NCBI GenBank assembly: GCA_019637645.1
Contig: JAHBVH010000128.1
Span: 1 to 10,376 of the forward strand
Direction of reading: 5' to 3'
From: Caldilineaceae bacterium
GTDB lineage: Bacteria; Chloroflexota; Anaerolineae; Caldilineales; Caldilineaceae
DNA: 10,376 nt
The notes below the pieces were generated by a model that was not told where the DNA came from, ran no database searches, and saw only the letters and a list, made by a program, of their open reading frames with translations. The stretch's first letter is position 1; the number at the start of each line of letters is the position of its first letter. The position numbers and the translations under genes were made by a program. This document shows, piece after piece, positions 1 through 7,109 of this stretch.

Positions 1-35
1 GTCATTGGTCATTGGTCATTGGTCATTGGTCGTTG
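1..35. repeat. Heptamer tandem repeat (GTCATTG x4 + GTCGTTG)
   Basis: Four exact copies of the 7-mer GTCATTG and a fifth with one change (GTCGTTG) run head to tail from the first base, so the array probably extends left of the window. Short tandemly repeated heptamers of this kind are known from non-coding DNA of filamentous cyanobacteria and are also common in Chloroflexota. No coding role is seen. A different heptamer array lies at 7052-7072. Confidence 0.9.
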
Positions 36-168
36 GCTGCTTTATGAGAGGCGCGAGGGTGCCTCGTTGCCGCGGTTCATCATATAAAAGAGTTGCAGCG
101 CTGTCCAATCGACTGTGACCATAGTCAGCAGCGTAGGCAAAGGGTCTGGAAGATTTTATAGCCTTATT

Positions 169-197
169 TTGGCAATCTTGCGGGGCTGCGGTAGACT
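169..197 (+). promoter_or_regulatory. Candidate sigma-70-type promoter for the three-gene operon
   Basis: A -35-like TTGGCA (169-174, 5/6 to TTGACA) is followed after exactly 17 bp by TAGACT (192-197, 4/6 to TATAAT). Transcription would start near 204, giving a leader of about 58 nt before the ATG at 262. It is the best-spaced pair seen upstream of the operon. The -10 is poor, and no activator site or terminator-like leader was found, so this is a modest candidate. Confidence 0.3.
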
Positions 198-261
198 ATG
201 GAGCGGATCATCTGATTCGAGAGTTCGCATCGGTTATGCAGCCCATTGCATATAAATTATT

Positions 262-1059
262 ATGAGCATTCTGATTCAATACATTGCCAATTACGCGCCC
301 TGGATCTATTTTGTCTGTGGGGTGATCGCGCTCTATCAACTCTATCGCACTTGGTTGGTGCGCGCCGAACGTCGCCAAGCCGTCTTCTCTCTGGAACGCG
401 AAAAGGCTGTACGAGATCTGGGGAATATCTTTTCCACCGCTATGCTCCTGCTATTGGCTATGGGGATCACCTATTTTACCAGCACGACCTTGGTCAAAGC
501 GCTCGAACCATTGGTGCAAGAAGCCTACGCGCCTTCCCCCTCGATTAATCTAGACTTTATTCCCACACCGGTCATAACACCCACCCCCTCATTGACCCAA
601 ACAACGGCATTGGTCGCCACGCCTACGCCCGCGCCCACCAACGGCGGCGAGCCCGAGGCCACCCCCACCGCGGAACCAACAGTAGCACCAGCCTTTGAGG
701 AACCAACACCCGAGCCGCCCACTGCCACGGCAGCGCCGATCGTCCAATCGCCCGCTTGCCCAGACCCACGCTCGGTGATTCTGCGCCCCGGCAACAACGA
801 AACCGTGCGCGGCAATATAAGCATGGTGGGCACGGCCATGCACGAGAGCTTTCAGTACTATAAGATCGAATACGCCGCCGCCGGTAGCAATAGCTTTGCC
901 TACCTCATTGGCGATCAAAACCCTGTTGTCAATGGCTTTCTTGCCGACATCAATACCAGCACCCTTGGCAATGGCGCCTGGACATTGCGCCTAGTCGTTG
1001 TCGATCAAACCGGCAACTTTCCCGAGCCCTGTCAGGTCACCATTTTGGTGAGTAACTAG
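262..1059 (+). CDS. Two-TM membrane protein with Thr/Pro linker and extracytoplasmic Ig-like domain
   Basis: Not a gene I can name. The 265-residue product has two hydrophobic helices (about 11-29 and 57-78). Between them is a basic loop (30-56, rich in Arg/Lys/Glu) that should be cytoplasmic, so both termini should lie outside. Residues 98-160 are a Pro/Thr/Ala/Glu linker with TPTP repeats. Residues about 165-265 are a compact beta-rich domain (PGNNETVRGNISMVGTA, FQYYKIEYA, WTLRLVVVD), which resembles Ig-like domains seen in Chloroflexota envelope proteins. Two cysteines, C166 and C257, sit at the two ends of that domain and could form a disulfide; the only other Cys is C19 in TM1. It is the first gene of an operon, ending 6 bp before the next start. 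The ATG has no clear Shine-Dalgarno (AT-rich leader), but it starts directly before TM1. A role as an anchored adhesion or complex-assembly module is inference. Confidence 0.85.
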   Translation: MSILIQYIANYAPWIYFVCGVIALYQLYRTWLVRAERRQAVFSLEREKAVRDLGNIFSTAMLLLLAMGITYFTSTTLVKALEPLVQEAYAPSPSINLDFIPTPVITPTPSLTQTTALVATPTPAPTNGGEPEATPTAEPTVAPAFEEPTPEPPTATAAPIVQSPACPDPRSVILRPGNNETVRGNISMVGTAMHESFQYYKIEYAAAGSNSFAYLIGDQNPVVNGFLADINTSTLGNGAWTLRLVVVDQTGNFPEPCQVTILVSN

Positions 1060-1065
1060 CAATCC

Positions 1066-4000
1066 ATGCAACCACAATCTTTTTCTCGCTTCCCTTTTTT
1101 CTTGCTGTTGGCTTTTTTGCTCCTGCTGATCATTGCCTATAATGCCGGCTATCAGCGGGCCCAGTCGGTCTTTACCCAATTACAACTCACGTTGGAAGCA
1201 CAGCGGGTTGCGCAAGCTGTGCCAACCTATACCCAAACCCCCACCGCCTCGGCCACGCCCACCGCCACGCCGACGGTGACGATCACCCCCACGCCCACGG
1301 CCTCGGCCACGGCGACCGCCAGCGCAACACCGACGATTACGCCCACACCTGCCTCACCCACGGAATGGGGCACCCGCTTTGTCAATCAATCAACCACATG
1401 GCTCAATGCCCTGTCGGCGCTCGACTTTACCCCCGAGCGCGCCGCGGAGACCATTCGCCAAGCCGCGATTACACAACAGCTCCAATTTGTGCCTGTTAGC
1501 TATTTCCCCCTGGCCGATGAGCCTTGGGCCGCATTGGCGATGCCCCGCACGCCGACCGGCCAAGTCATTCCGGCGCTTTTCTGGCGGGACCGCAGTGGCA
1601 GCAACGCGGTGCGCGGCCAACTCCTCTTAGCCCAGTTCAAGCTACCCAGTGGCGCACAGGATTACACCAATCTTTTTGCGGGCATTCAAGAAGGACTGCT
1701 ACGCTTTGATGACCAAGGGCGAGGGCAGCTACTCATCATCGAGCGCCCTGGCGCAACCTTACTCAAAGTCTATCTCTTCAACCAGACTAGCCCCGCAACT
1801 GATTTCCAGCTCCGCTGGCGCAGCGATCAAGATGTGCTCTGGTCGATCCAAGCCCAGGATAGCGCCGTGACCTTTGAGGAGCAGACCACCACCCTGCTGC
1901 CTGCCCTCCAGATCGTTGCCCCCCTGGCGAACCAGGGCGAGTTACGGCAGCGCGTCGATGCGCCTAGTCGGCTCATTGAGCAAGCGCCCTTTGCTCGGCA
2001 GTGGGTAGAGACACGCTGGGAACCGGTGACAGCCAATGTCGAACAGGCGGGTGGGATCGCGCCCGTAGCCAGCTATCGTTTGAGTCAGGCCACGCTGCGC
2101 CCCACCCCATTGACAACGCTGGCCCGCTTGCTGGCGCTGTTACAAAGTGGCAATATCAACGAAGCGACAGCCTACAGCGGTCGTGTTGATCTGATCCAAC
2201 AGATGGGCGATCTTGGCTTGGCGGAACCAGCCGCCTGGCTGGCGATTTACCTGAACGATGCCCAACAGCCCTTACCCGGCAACGAGATTACCCTCCAGAT
2301 GCGGCTCTTTGATAACGCCAACCGGAGTCGCACCTTTGACCTGCGCTTTGAAGAGGATGAAACCGTCGGCTATCGGATTGCGAGCATCGAAGCGGTTAGC
2401 GCCTTTGCGACCGATCTCGTCACCCCAGCCCCAGCCACAGCGGCACAGCTGAGCAATCCGACTACGACACGGCTACCGGCCACCAGCGCCAGTGCAACGC
2501 CCGCGGCCTTGGCGGCCTCACCCATCATCAGCGACATTATTGCCGCCGCGACCAATGCCCCGCGCGGCGACGATTCGATTTTAGTGGCGTCGATCACTCC
2601 CCCCGATACAGCTACGGCGACCGCAACCGGCACAGCAACCGCTTCGTTGACGCCCAGCGAAACGCCCACCATTCCGCCGACGCCCACGGCGACGGAGACG
2701 GCCACCCCCACCGAGCCACCGCCCCCCACGCCCACACCATTGCCCATTCCAGCCATTCCGCCCGAGCAAGCCCCCCCCATGACAGGAACGACCTTTGTCA
2801 CCGAGCCAGCCCGTGTCCGCGGCTCGCCCAACACCACCGACTCGATCGTGATTGGCTCAGTCGAAACCGGCCTGCTGGTCGATGTCTTTGGCATTACCGA
2901 AGCCGGTGATTGGCTGCTCATTCGCACCAACGGCGTCATCGGCTGGATCTTCCGCGATCTAGTCATCCTGAATGCCGACGCGGCCTTGCTCGAACGCTAC
3001 CGCGCCGACGGCACACCACTCATTCCCCCCACCCCCGGCCCAGTGGCTACCGAAGTGCCCCCCACCGAGACAGCCACCGCCACCGCGTTGGCCACTCCCC
3101 TAGTGACCAACCCCAGCAGCGAGACCCTTCTGGTCGCGGCGGCGGCACCCCAAGGGGATGAGGTAAAAGTCACAGTTCTTGCGGAACAGATTCCGGCCAA
3201 TCTGCGCCAACCGTTGACCGTCCGCGCCGAGGACGGTACAGCATATACGCTGCGGCTTGACAACGCTACAATTGAGCTTTGGGGTGGGCTCGTCGCCGCA
3301 GCAGACCGCGCTTGGATCACAGCCCCCGCAGAGCTACTCTGGGGTGGTGCAGAGATCTATCTCCTGCGTACCCCTGCGCCTAGCGATCCAACCATCTGGG
3401 AGGCTAGCCGGATACGGATTGCCGCCGCGCCGTCGCTCGAACGAATCAGCCCCATCAGCTACCCCGCGCTGGCGAATGCCGTGAATAACAACAGCTTTAT
3501 GGCGCTGTTGGGCAACCGCCAAGCACCCGGAATCTTTCTGCTCGAAAATTCTGGCACGGTTCAGCCCCTATGGGCCGACGAAAGCAGCGCCACTTGGCTG
3601 AACGGCGATGTCAAGGCTGGCATGGTGCTCTCCGCACCGGTCAGCAAGACGGGGCGCAACAGCTTTAACTGGGTGCGCACCGATGGTTCGGCCTTGCGCG
3701 TCTTTGCCCAACCTTTTTACACCATCAATGGCGTGGCGGGTGATGCCTTTGGCGGCATCTGGTGGATCGAAGTGCCTCAGGTTGCACTGGATCAGTGGCA
3801 ATTGTGGCACTATCACCCCCAGAGCCAACGAGCCGAACTTCTCTATCAGGGCAACAGCACCTTCTTCCCACCAAGCGGCACCGCGCGCGAGCTGGCTCCG
3901 CGCCTTTTGGCGGCGCGTCCCTTTTGGGAAGATGCCACGCTGACGAGGGTTACCTTCTGGGTAGACACCGAACAGCGTCGTACCCAACTCCTGCAGCAGG

Positions 4001-4689
4001 GAGTCTATCAATTCACGCTGGAGGTCAGTAGCCCAGAGGGAGCTACAGAGAGAGCTACAGTGGCCGCCACCGCCCAACAGTTGTTAGCGGCGGGAGACTA
4101 TCAAGCCCCTTTACAGATCAGCCCGGCCTTTGACAAGCTCGCCTATCTCCAATTTGATTCAACCCTGCCTAGCTTAACCGCGGGAACCCTAAAACCAGCC
4201 AATCAGCTCCAGATCCTCTCATTGGTCGGCAGCCTACAAACCAACGTTCGGCCCACGCCACAATCTTTCTATAGCACACCGAATGACAGTGAGTTTCTGG
4301 CCCCAGAACTCGCGTGGATGACCAAAGATCAGCTCATGGTGGTTCGTAGCCGCTTTGCGTTAGGCACAAGCCTCTTCTTAGAACGCTTTGGCTTTGTTGA
4401 TCTCCAATTACCCGTGACCCCGAATGGTACGGCAGTCAGCAATAATTTTCTCCTGCCTGGCCGGCAAGCGCTCCAAGCGGTGGCCCCCTGTCCCCAAGAC
4501 CAATCCTACCTCATGGTGGTGGAAAATCGCAGCCGCCAAGCAACGGCAACCCCCGAGGCAGTGGCGACGGAAAGTGCGGTGGCGCTGGAGTTGGTACGCT
4601 GGGATAAACGCAACGACCCTGAACCAATCTTTGGCTTGCCCACGGGGTTGAGCCAGATTTTGCTCTGTTGGCAATCACGTCTGCCGTAG
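1066..4689 (+). CDS. Large single-TM anchored extracytoplasmic protein with SH3b-like domain and Thr/Pro linkers
   Basis: The 1207-residue product starts with one strongly hydrophobic helix (about 9-28), likely an uncleaved signal anchor, after a short basic start. Visible order: Thr/Pro/Ala linker (about 53-100); unrecognised mixed alpha/beta region (100-480), whose part at 340-395 looks helical; Ala-rich then Thr/Pro linker (about 505-572); SH3b-like domain (about 576-635, with ARVRGSP...IGSVETGLLVDVFG...DWLLIRT..VIGWIF); third Thr/Pro linker (653-685); and a beta-rich C-terminal region (690-1207) with recurring Trp/Phe-rich strands, possibly propeller-like. The only two cysteines seen, C1142 and C1201, are both near the C-terminus and could pair. 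SH3b domains often bind cell-wall or peptide ligands, so envelope attachment is plausible, but no catalytic motif was recognised. It is the second gene of the operon (6 bp after the first gene, 4 bp before the third), so co-expression is likely. Confidence 0.85.
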   Translation: MQPQSFSRFPFFLLLAFLLLLIIAYNAGYQRAQSVFTQLQLTLEAQRVAQAVPTYTQTPTASATPTATPTVTITPTPTASATATASATPTITPTPASPTEWGTRFVNQSTTWLNALSALDFTPERAAETIRQAAITQQLQFVPVSYFPLADEPWAALAMPRTPTGQVIPALFWRDRSGSNAVRGQLLLAQFKLPSGAQDYTNLFAGIQEGLLRFDDQGRGQLLIIERPGATLLKVYLFNQTSPATDFQLRWRSDQDVLWSIQAQDSAVTFEEQTTTLLPALQIVAPLANQGELRQRVDAPSRLIEQAPFARQWVETRWEPVTANVEQAGGIAPVASYRLSQATLRPTPLTTLARLLALLQSGNINEATAYSGRVDLIQQMGDLGLAEPAAWLAIYLNDAQQPLPGNEITLQMRLFDNANRSRTFDLRFEEDETVGYRIASIEAVSAFATDLVTPAPATAAQLSNPTTTRLPATSASATPAALAASPIISDIIAAATNAPRGDDSILVASITPPDTATATATGTATASLTPSETPTIPPTPTATETATPTEPPPPTPTPLPIPAIPPEQAPPMTGTTFVTEPARVRGSPNTTDSIVIGSVETGLLVDVFGITEAGDWLLIRTNGVIGWIFRDLVILNADAALLERYRADGTPLIPPTPGPVATEVPPTETATATALATPLVTNPSSETLLVAAAAPQGDEVKVTVLAEQIPANLRQPLTVRAEDGTAYTLRLDNATIELWGGLVAAADRAWITAPAELLWGGAEIYLLRTPAPSDPTIWEASRIRIAAAPSLERISPISYPALANAVNNNSFMALLGNRQAPGIFLLENSGTVQPLWADESSATWLNGDVKAGMVLSAPVSKTGRNSFNWVRTDGSALRVFAQPFYTINGVAGDAFGGIWWIEVPQVALDQWQLWHYHPQSQRAELLYQGNSTFFPPSGTARELAPRLLAARPFWEDATLTRVTFWVDTEQRRTQLLQQGVYQFTLEVSSPEGATERATVAATAQQLLAAGDYQAPLQISPAFDKLAYLQFDSTLPSLTAGTLKPANQLQILSLVGSLQTNVRPTPQSFYSTPNDSEFLAPELAWMTKDQLMVVRSRFALGTSLFLERFGFVDLQLPVTPNGTAVSNNFLLPGRQALQAVAPCPQDQSYLMVVENRSRQATATPEAVATESAVALELVRWDKRNDPEPIFGLPTGLSQILLCWQSRLP

Positions 4690-4693
4690 CGCT

Positions 4694-5476
4694 ATGCCAC
4701 AACAACCCACTTGGACCAATCAATGGAGTTACTTTGCCAGCTGGCACGATGGGCTCTTTGCCTTGGTCAGCGTACTCTCTATTGGCCTACTCATCATCTG
4801 GTGGCGTCAGCAGACACTACAGTGGTTTCGGGTCACCATGGGTGCGCTTTTGCTGGCCCTTGTTATGAGCATCAGCAGTTACTACCTCTTTGTCGTGCCC
4901 GTTTACTTTGCGGGGTGTCGGGCTGGCTGCCCTGGCTGGCGTGGCTACCCACAGCCCATTGCCCAAATCAATGTCGATGGCTCGGTCCAGCTCGCCTTTC
5001 TGGATTTTGCCCTCAATACCCTCTGGCTTTGGCTGCTTTGGCTGCTCGCCTTTCTGCTTTGGCGTTTGTTAGCCATCGCCTTCCAGTGGGAAAAACGTTC
5101 TCGGCAAACACGCCTGCTCTTCCTCTTTAGTGTCGTGCTCTTGCCGTGGGCATTGCTGCCGCGGCTGTTAACACCACCCCAGCCGACCATCACCGGCGAA
5201 GAGCTGCGACTGACGACAAACGCCGGTCGCGCCGCCGAATTTACCTATCGCATTACAGGACTTTGGGTGCAACGGCTAGCCGTTGAAGATGTCAAATTGC
5301 TGCAAGGCGAAGACGAAGCCAATCTTGAAACGGTCAATCGCGTTGGCAGTCAGGTCTGCCTCCGTGGCTATATTTATTTTTTCATTCCCTGGCAGCGCTA
5401 TCGGATCGATCTAGATGGAATTGGGCGTACAGCCTTACGCCTCACCGAGCTACCCTTGTCTCAACCATGCTGGTAG
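4694..5476 (+). CDS. Four-TM membrane protein with extracytoplasmic cysteine-bearing loop and tail
   Basis: Unrecognised 260-residue membrane protein. Hydrophobic helices lie at about 18-37, 47-72, 103-130 (Trp/Leu-rich, WLWLLWLLAFLLW) and 141-159. Positive charge falls in the 38-46 loop and the 131-140 loop (EKRSRQTR), which predicts N-terminus outside, loop 73-102 outside and C-terminus outside. The outer loop holds GCRAGCPGW (C75, C79), and the soluble tail (160-260, beta-rich) holds C222 and C259, so all four cysteines should face outward. The start lies 4 bp after the previous stop and a strong hairpin terminator follows the stop by 22 bp, so this is the last gene of the operon. It could be the membrane platform of a complex with the two upstream proteins; that is inference from operon structure and topology only. 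Confidence 0.85.
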   Translation: MPQQPTWTNQWSYFASWHDGLFALVSVLSIGLLIIWWRQQTLQWFRVTMGALLLALVMSISSYYLFVVPVYFAGCRAGCPGWRGYPQPIAQINVDGSVQLAFLDFALNTLWLWLLWLLAFLLWRLLAIAFQWEKRSRQTRLLFLFSVVLLPWALLPRLLTPPQPTITGEELRLTTNAGRAAEFTYRITGLWVQRLAVEDVKLLQGEDEANLETVNRVGSQVCLRGYIYFFIPWQRYRIDLDGIGRTALRLTELPLSQPCW

Positions 5477-5498
5477 GCCCGCGAACGATAGCAAACAT

Positions 5499-5532
5499 GA
5501 AAAGCACCTAGTTGTGGCCCTAGGTGCTTTTC
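5499..5532 (+). terminator. Rho-independent terminator closing the operon (possibly bidirectional)
   Basis: A perfect 13-bp inverted repeat, GAAAAGCACCTAG (5499-5511) and CTAGGTGCTTTTC (5520-5532), encloses an 8-nt loop. It begins 22 bp after the operon's last stop codon. The A-run at the stem base pairs with a TTTT run on the other arm, so the hairpin could end transcripts on either strand. Confidence 0.88.
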
Positions 5533-5535
5533 GCT

Positions 5536-6208
5536 CAACCATCATTATCCGAAGAAAGAAAGAAGTTAAGAGGAGGAATTCCACTCTAGCATAGATCGCC
5601 ACAAAAGCCATCCGTGAAATTGCGGATTTCCTCTCAATATCCCTTTCTACCCCGCCTTGCGCCCTCTCGTTTCTTTATTTCTTAGGACTTACGCAGTTGG
5701 TTGGTACGACCAGAGACCTGACAGGTTTTGTCCAAGGGCGCATCTTCTATTTCTGAGAATTTCTGCTTATTTACCCTAATATATTGTAAGCTTTACGTGA
5801 TTTTACGCATGAAATTGCATCTATTACCTGTATATTATCCTACTAAATGTGAGCCAATATAAGCTATGCTAGCGTTTATTATATGGGTAGGAATTGCGCG
5901 GTTGGGTCGCCAATACAAAGGCGATGCGCTTCCTCCGCTCTTTCTTCATGGAAGCGCGCGAAGCAAGGTGCGTAATCCCGAAGAGAAAGTTTGAAAAGGG
6001 GGTAGGACCAGTCCACGCTTGACAGGTTTTCAAAAATCTCTCAGGCGTATCGGGAAATATATGGTCATAGCTACCCCTATCAAGCACAGTTTTCATGTTC
6101 ACGCGACCACTGGTTGCTCGCCATTCTGTCACCCAGGCGAATCATCGGCTAGGCCAGAGAAGCACGAACTGCATTTATACGCTATAGCAGAAGTTGTGAG
6201 GGTATTCT
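5536..6208. other. Repeat-scarred AT-rich intergenic region
   Basis: No convincing gene is seen in these 673 bases. They hold a truncated TTACGCA/CCTGACAGG repeat (5684-5743), an AT-rich core (about 5750-5880), and TTACGCA at 5803-5809. An inward-facing TGCGTAA at 5969-5975 could be the far end of a decayed element starting at 5684. A decayed inner palindrome lies at 6019-6046 (TTGACAGGTTTTC followed by AAAATCTCTCAGG). An AGGAGG at 5571-5576 has no start codon at a usable distance. The leader of the DUF3307 gene occupies the right end; no well-spaced promoter was found for it. Confidence 0.6.
5684..5743 (+). repeat. Truncated copy of the TTACGCA-ended palindromic repeat
   Basis: AGGACTTACGCAGTTGG, then GACCAGAGACCTGACAGGTTT, then CCAAGGGCGCA, align in order with the fuller copy at 9298-9374. 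The second arm of the inner palindrome (AAACCTGTCAGGTCTGG in the other copy) is missing here, and the right end is degenerate (GGGCGCA against GTGCGTA). It reads as a decayed, internally deleted member of the same family. Confidence 0.7.
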
Positions 6209-6790
6209 ATGGATCTGCTGATTATGTTGCTCATCGCCCATCTTTTCGCAGACTTTCCGCTACAGACAAACGCGTTGGCAAAATTCAAAGAAACCAACTG
6301 GCGTGGCGTACTGGCGCATGTCGGCGTCCATTTGCTCGTCATGACCTTGCTCATTTACAACAGTCTGCACTATTGGCCCCTGATTCTAGGGATCGGTCTT
6401 GTTCACTTCACCATTGACTTGGGCAAACTCATCTACCCTGGCAGCAAAGGCATTGGCTATTTTTTGTTTGACCAATCCCTGCACCTATTGACCCTGCTCT
6501 TTGCCGCCTATATAGCCCAGCAGGTGTGGCAGCCAGCCCCCGTTGGTATTCTGCCCCAGGCCTGGTTATTGCCTACCTTGAGCGCCGCTTGTATCCCGGC
6601 CTTGATGGTTCTGTTCTGGGTTTGGACCAATACCCTGAGCCAAGAATATATTGCCCAAGTTCAGATCCTCCAATGGAGTAAACACCAAATCCTCGGCTTG
6701 GAGCAGCGGTTCGGCCAATTCCTCATTGGATTGGTGCTGTTGGAATTTGTCCTCACCTCGTGGGTCGGCATGCGACAGATTGGCTGGTAA
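6209..6790 (+). CDS. DUF3307-family polytopic membrane protein
   Basis: The 193-residue protein matches the DUF3307 pattern: it begins in a membrane helix with HLFADFPLQ (H11, D15, Q19), followed by HVGVH (H37, H41), HFTIDLGK (H66, D70) and FDQSLH (D88, Q89, H92). These polar and His residues inside hydrophobic segments recur in the family and suggest metal or proton handling, but no function is established as far as I know. About five hydrophobic segments are visible (roughly 2-18, 36-50, 56-72, 90-106, 118-140), plus a C-terminal one near 168-187. The start is supported by GAGGG (6198-6202) 6 nt upstream of the ATG. The length fits a single-domain member without the C-terminal extensions some homologues have. 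It is monocistronic: intergenic DNA lies before it and a strong hairpin starts 13 bp after the stop. Confidence 0.87.
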   Translation: MDLLIMLLIAHLFADFPLQTNALAKFKETNWRGVLAHVGVHLLVMTLLIYNSLHYWPLILGIGLVHFTIDLGKLIYPGSKGIGYFLFDQSLHLLTLLFAAYIAQQVWQPAPVGILPQAWLLPTLSAACIPALMVLFWVWTNTLSQEYIAQVQILQWSKHQILGLEQRFGQFLIGLVLLEFVLTSWVGMRQIGW

Positions 6791-6800
6791 ATTCCGCAGA

Positions 6801-6968
6801 ATGCGTAGAGACGCAAGATTTTGCGTCTCTACGTCTCCACCTGCGTCTCTACGTCTCCACCTGCGTCTCTACGTCTCCACCTGCGTCTCTACTCCACCTG
6901 CGTCTCTACGTCTCCACCTGCGTCTCTACGTCTCTACCTGCGTCTCTACTACCTGCGTCTCTACGCAT
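6801..6968. repeat. Palindrome-derived tandem array of TGCGTCTCTAC units
   Basis: The left end is a perfect hairpin, CGTAGAGACGCAA (6804-6816) / TTGCGTCTCTACG (6821-6833). Its right arm is then repeated as TGCGTCTCTACGTCTCCACC units at 6822, 6842, 6862, 6882 (17 bp, 3-bp deletion), 6899, 6919 (one C-to-T change) and 6939 (15 bp), plus a final partial unit at 6954. The outermost ends, 6801-6815 and 6954-6968, are perfect 15-bp inverted repeats. This suggests one short palindrome whose right half expanded by slippage or unequal recombination. GTAGAGACGCAA-type palindromes are familiar as dispersed repeats in cyanobacteria and Chloroflexota (from memory, not searched). Confidence 0.88.
6804..6833 (+). 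terminator. Repeat hairpin that may terminate DUF3307 transcription
   Basis: The 13-bp perfect stem with a GATT loop begins 13 bp after the DUF3307 stop codon. It lacks a proper downstream U-tract, so it may work as an RNA-stabilising end or a poor terminator rather than a classical one. Being symmetrical, it could also act on readthrough from the convergent AsnB-like gene. Confidence 0.35.
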
Positions 6969-7050
6969 ACCCCCACCCATAGGGGGATGAATCGACACGC
7001 ATGGCATTGATGTCAATGGGCGCCGTGTATGCCCTACCGCGTGGGGTAAT
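6969..7050. repeat. Second palindromic repeat region between convergent genes
   Basis: A CCCCC/GGGGG hairpin (6970-6974 with 6982-6986) is followed by an imperfect palindrome at 6995-7028. ACACG (6995-6999) pairs with CGTGT (7024-7028), and CATTGA (7005-7010) pairs with TCAATG (7013-7018) around a 2-nt centre; a symmetrical 5x5 internal loop separates the two stems. It is non-coding and lies between two convergent genes. Whether it is a dispersed family cannot be told from one copy. Confidence 0.45.
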
Positions 7051-7051
7051 G

Positions 7052-7109
7052 CATCCTTCATCCTTCATCCTTCCGCGCTCATCCTTTCCCTCCGCGCTCT
7101 TCCTGTCCT
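7052..7109. repeat. CATCCTT heptamers and a 19-bp duplication
   Basis: CATCCTT occurs three times head to tail (7052-7072). It is followed by two 19-bp units, each starting TCCGCGCTC (7072-7090 and 7091-7109), identical at 16 of 19 positions. The second part overlaps the 3' end of the AsnB-like gene on the - strand and supplies its stop codon and low-complexity Glu/Arg/Gly tail. Confidence 0.8.

Noticed and set aside
525..839. Val/Gly-rich open frame on the - strand
   Set aside because: It is the antisense of the Thr/Pro linker of the first operon gene; such codons read backwards as Val/Gly and leave the frame open.
2370..2966. 198-codon open frame on the - strand
   Set aside because: Antisense of the second Thr/Pro linker and SH3b region of the 1207-residue protein; Val/Gly/Ala low complexity with no domain.
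5571..5576. AGGAGG Shine-Dalgarno-like site
   Set aside because: No ATG, GTG or TTG with a useful frame lies within 5-12 nt downstream; it is in a purine-rich stretch.
5869..6132. 87-codon open frame on the - strand
   Set aside because: No recognisable family and no ribosome site seen, and it runs across decayed repeat sequence.
6822..6966. Possible CRISPR array
   Set aside because: Units are contiguous with no unique spacers, and unit length changes by small deletions; it is a simple tandem repeat.
6760..6990. Open frames of repeated 'LRLYVSTCVST' type through the array
   Set aside because: They arise from tandem nucleotide repeats with 20-bp units and overlap the end of the DUF3307 gene; no coding support.
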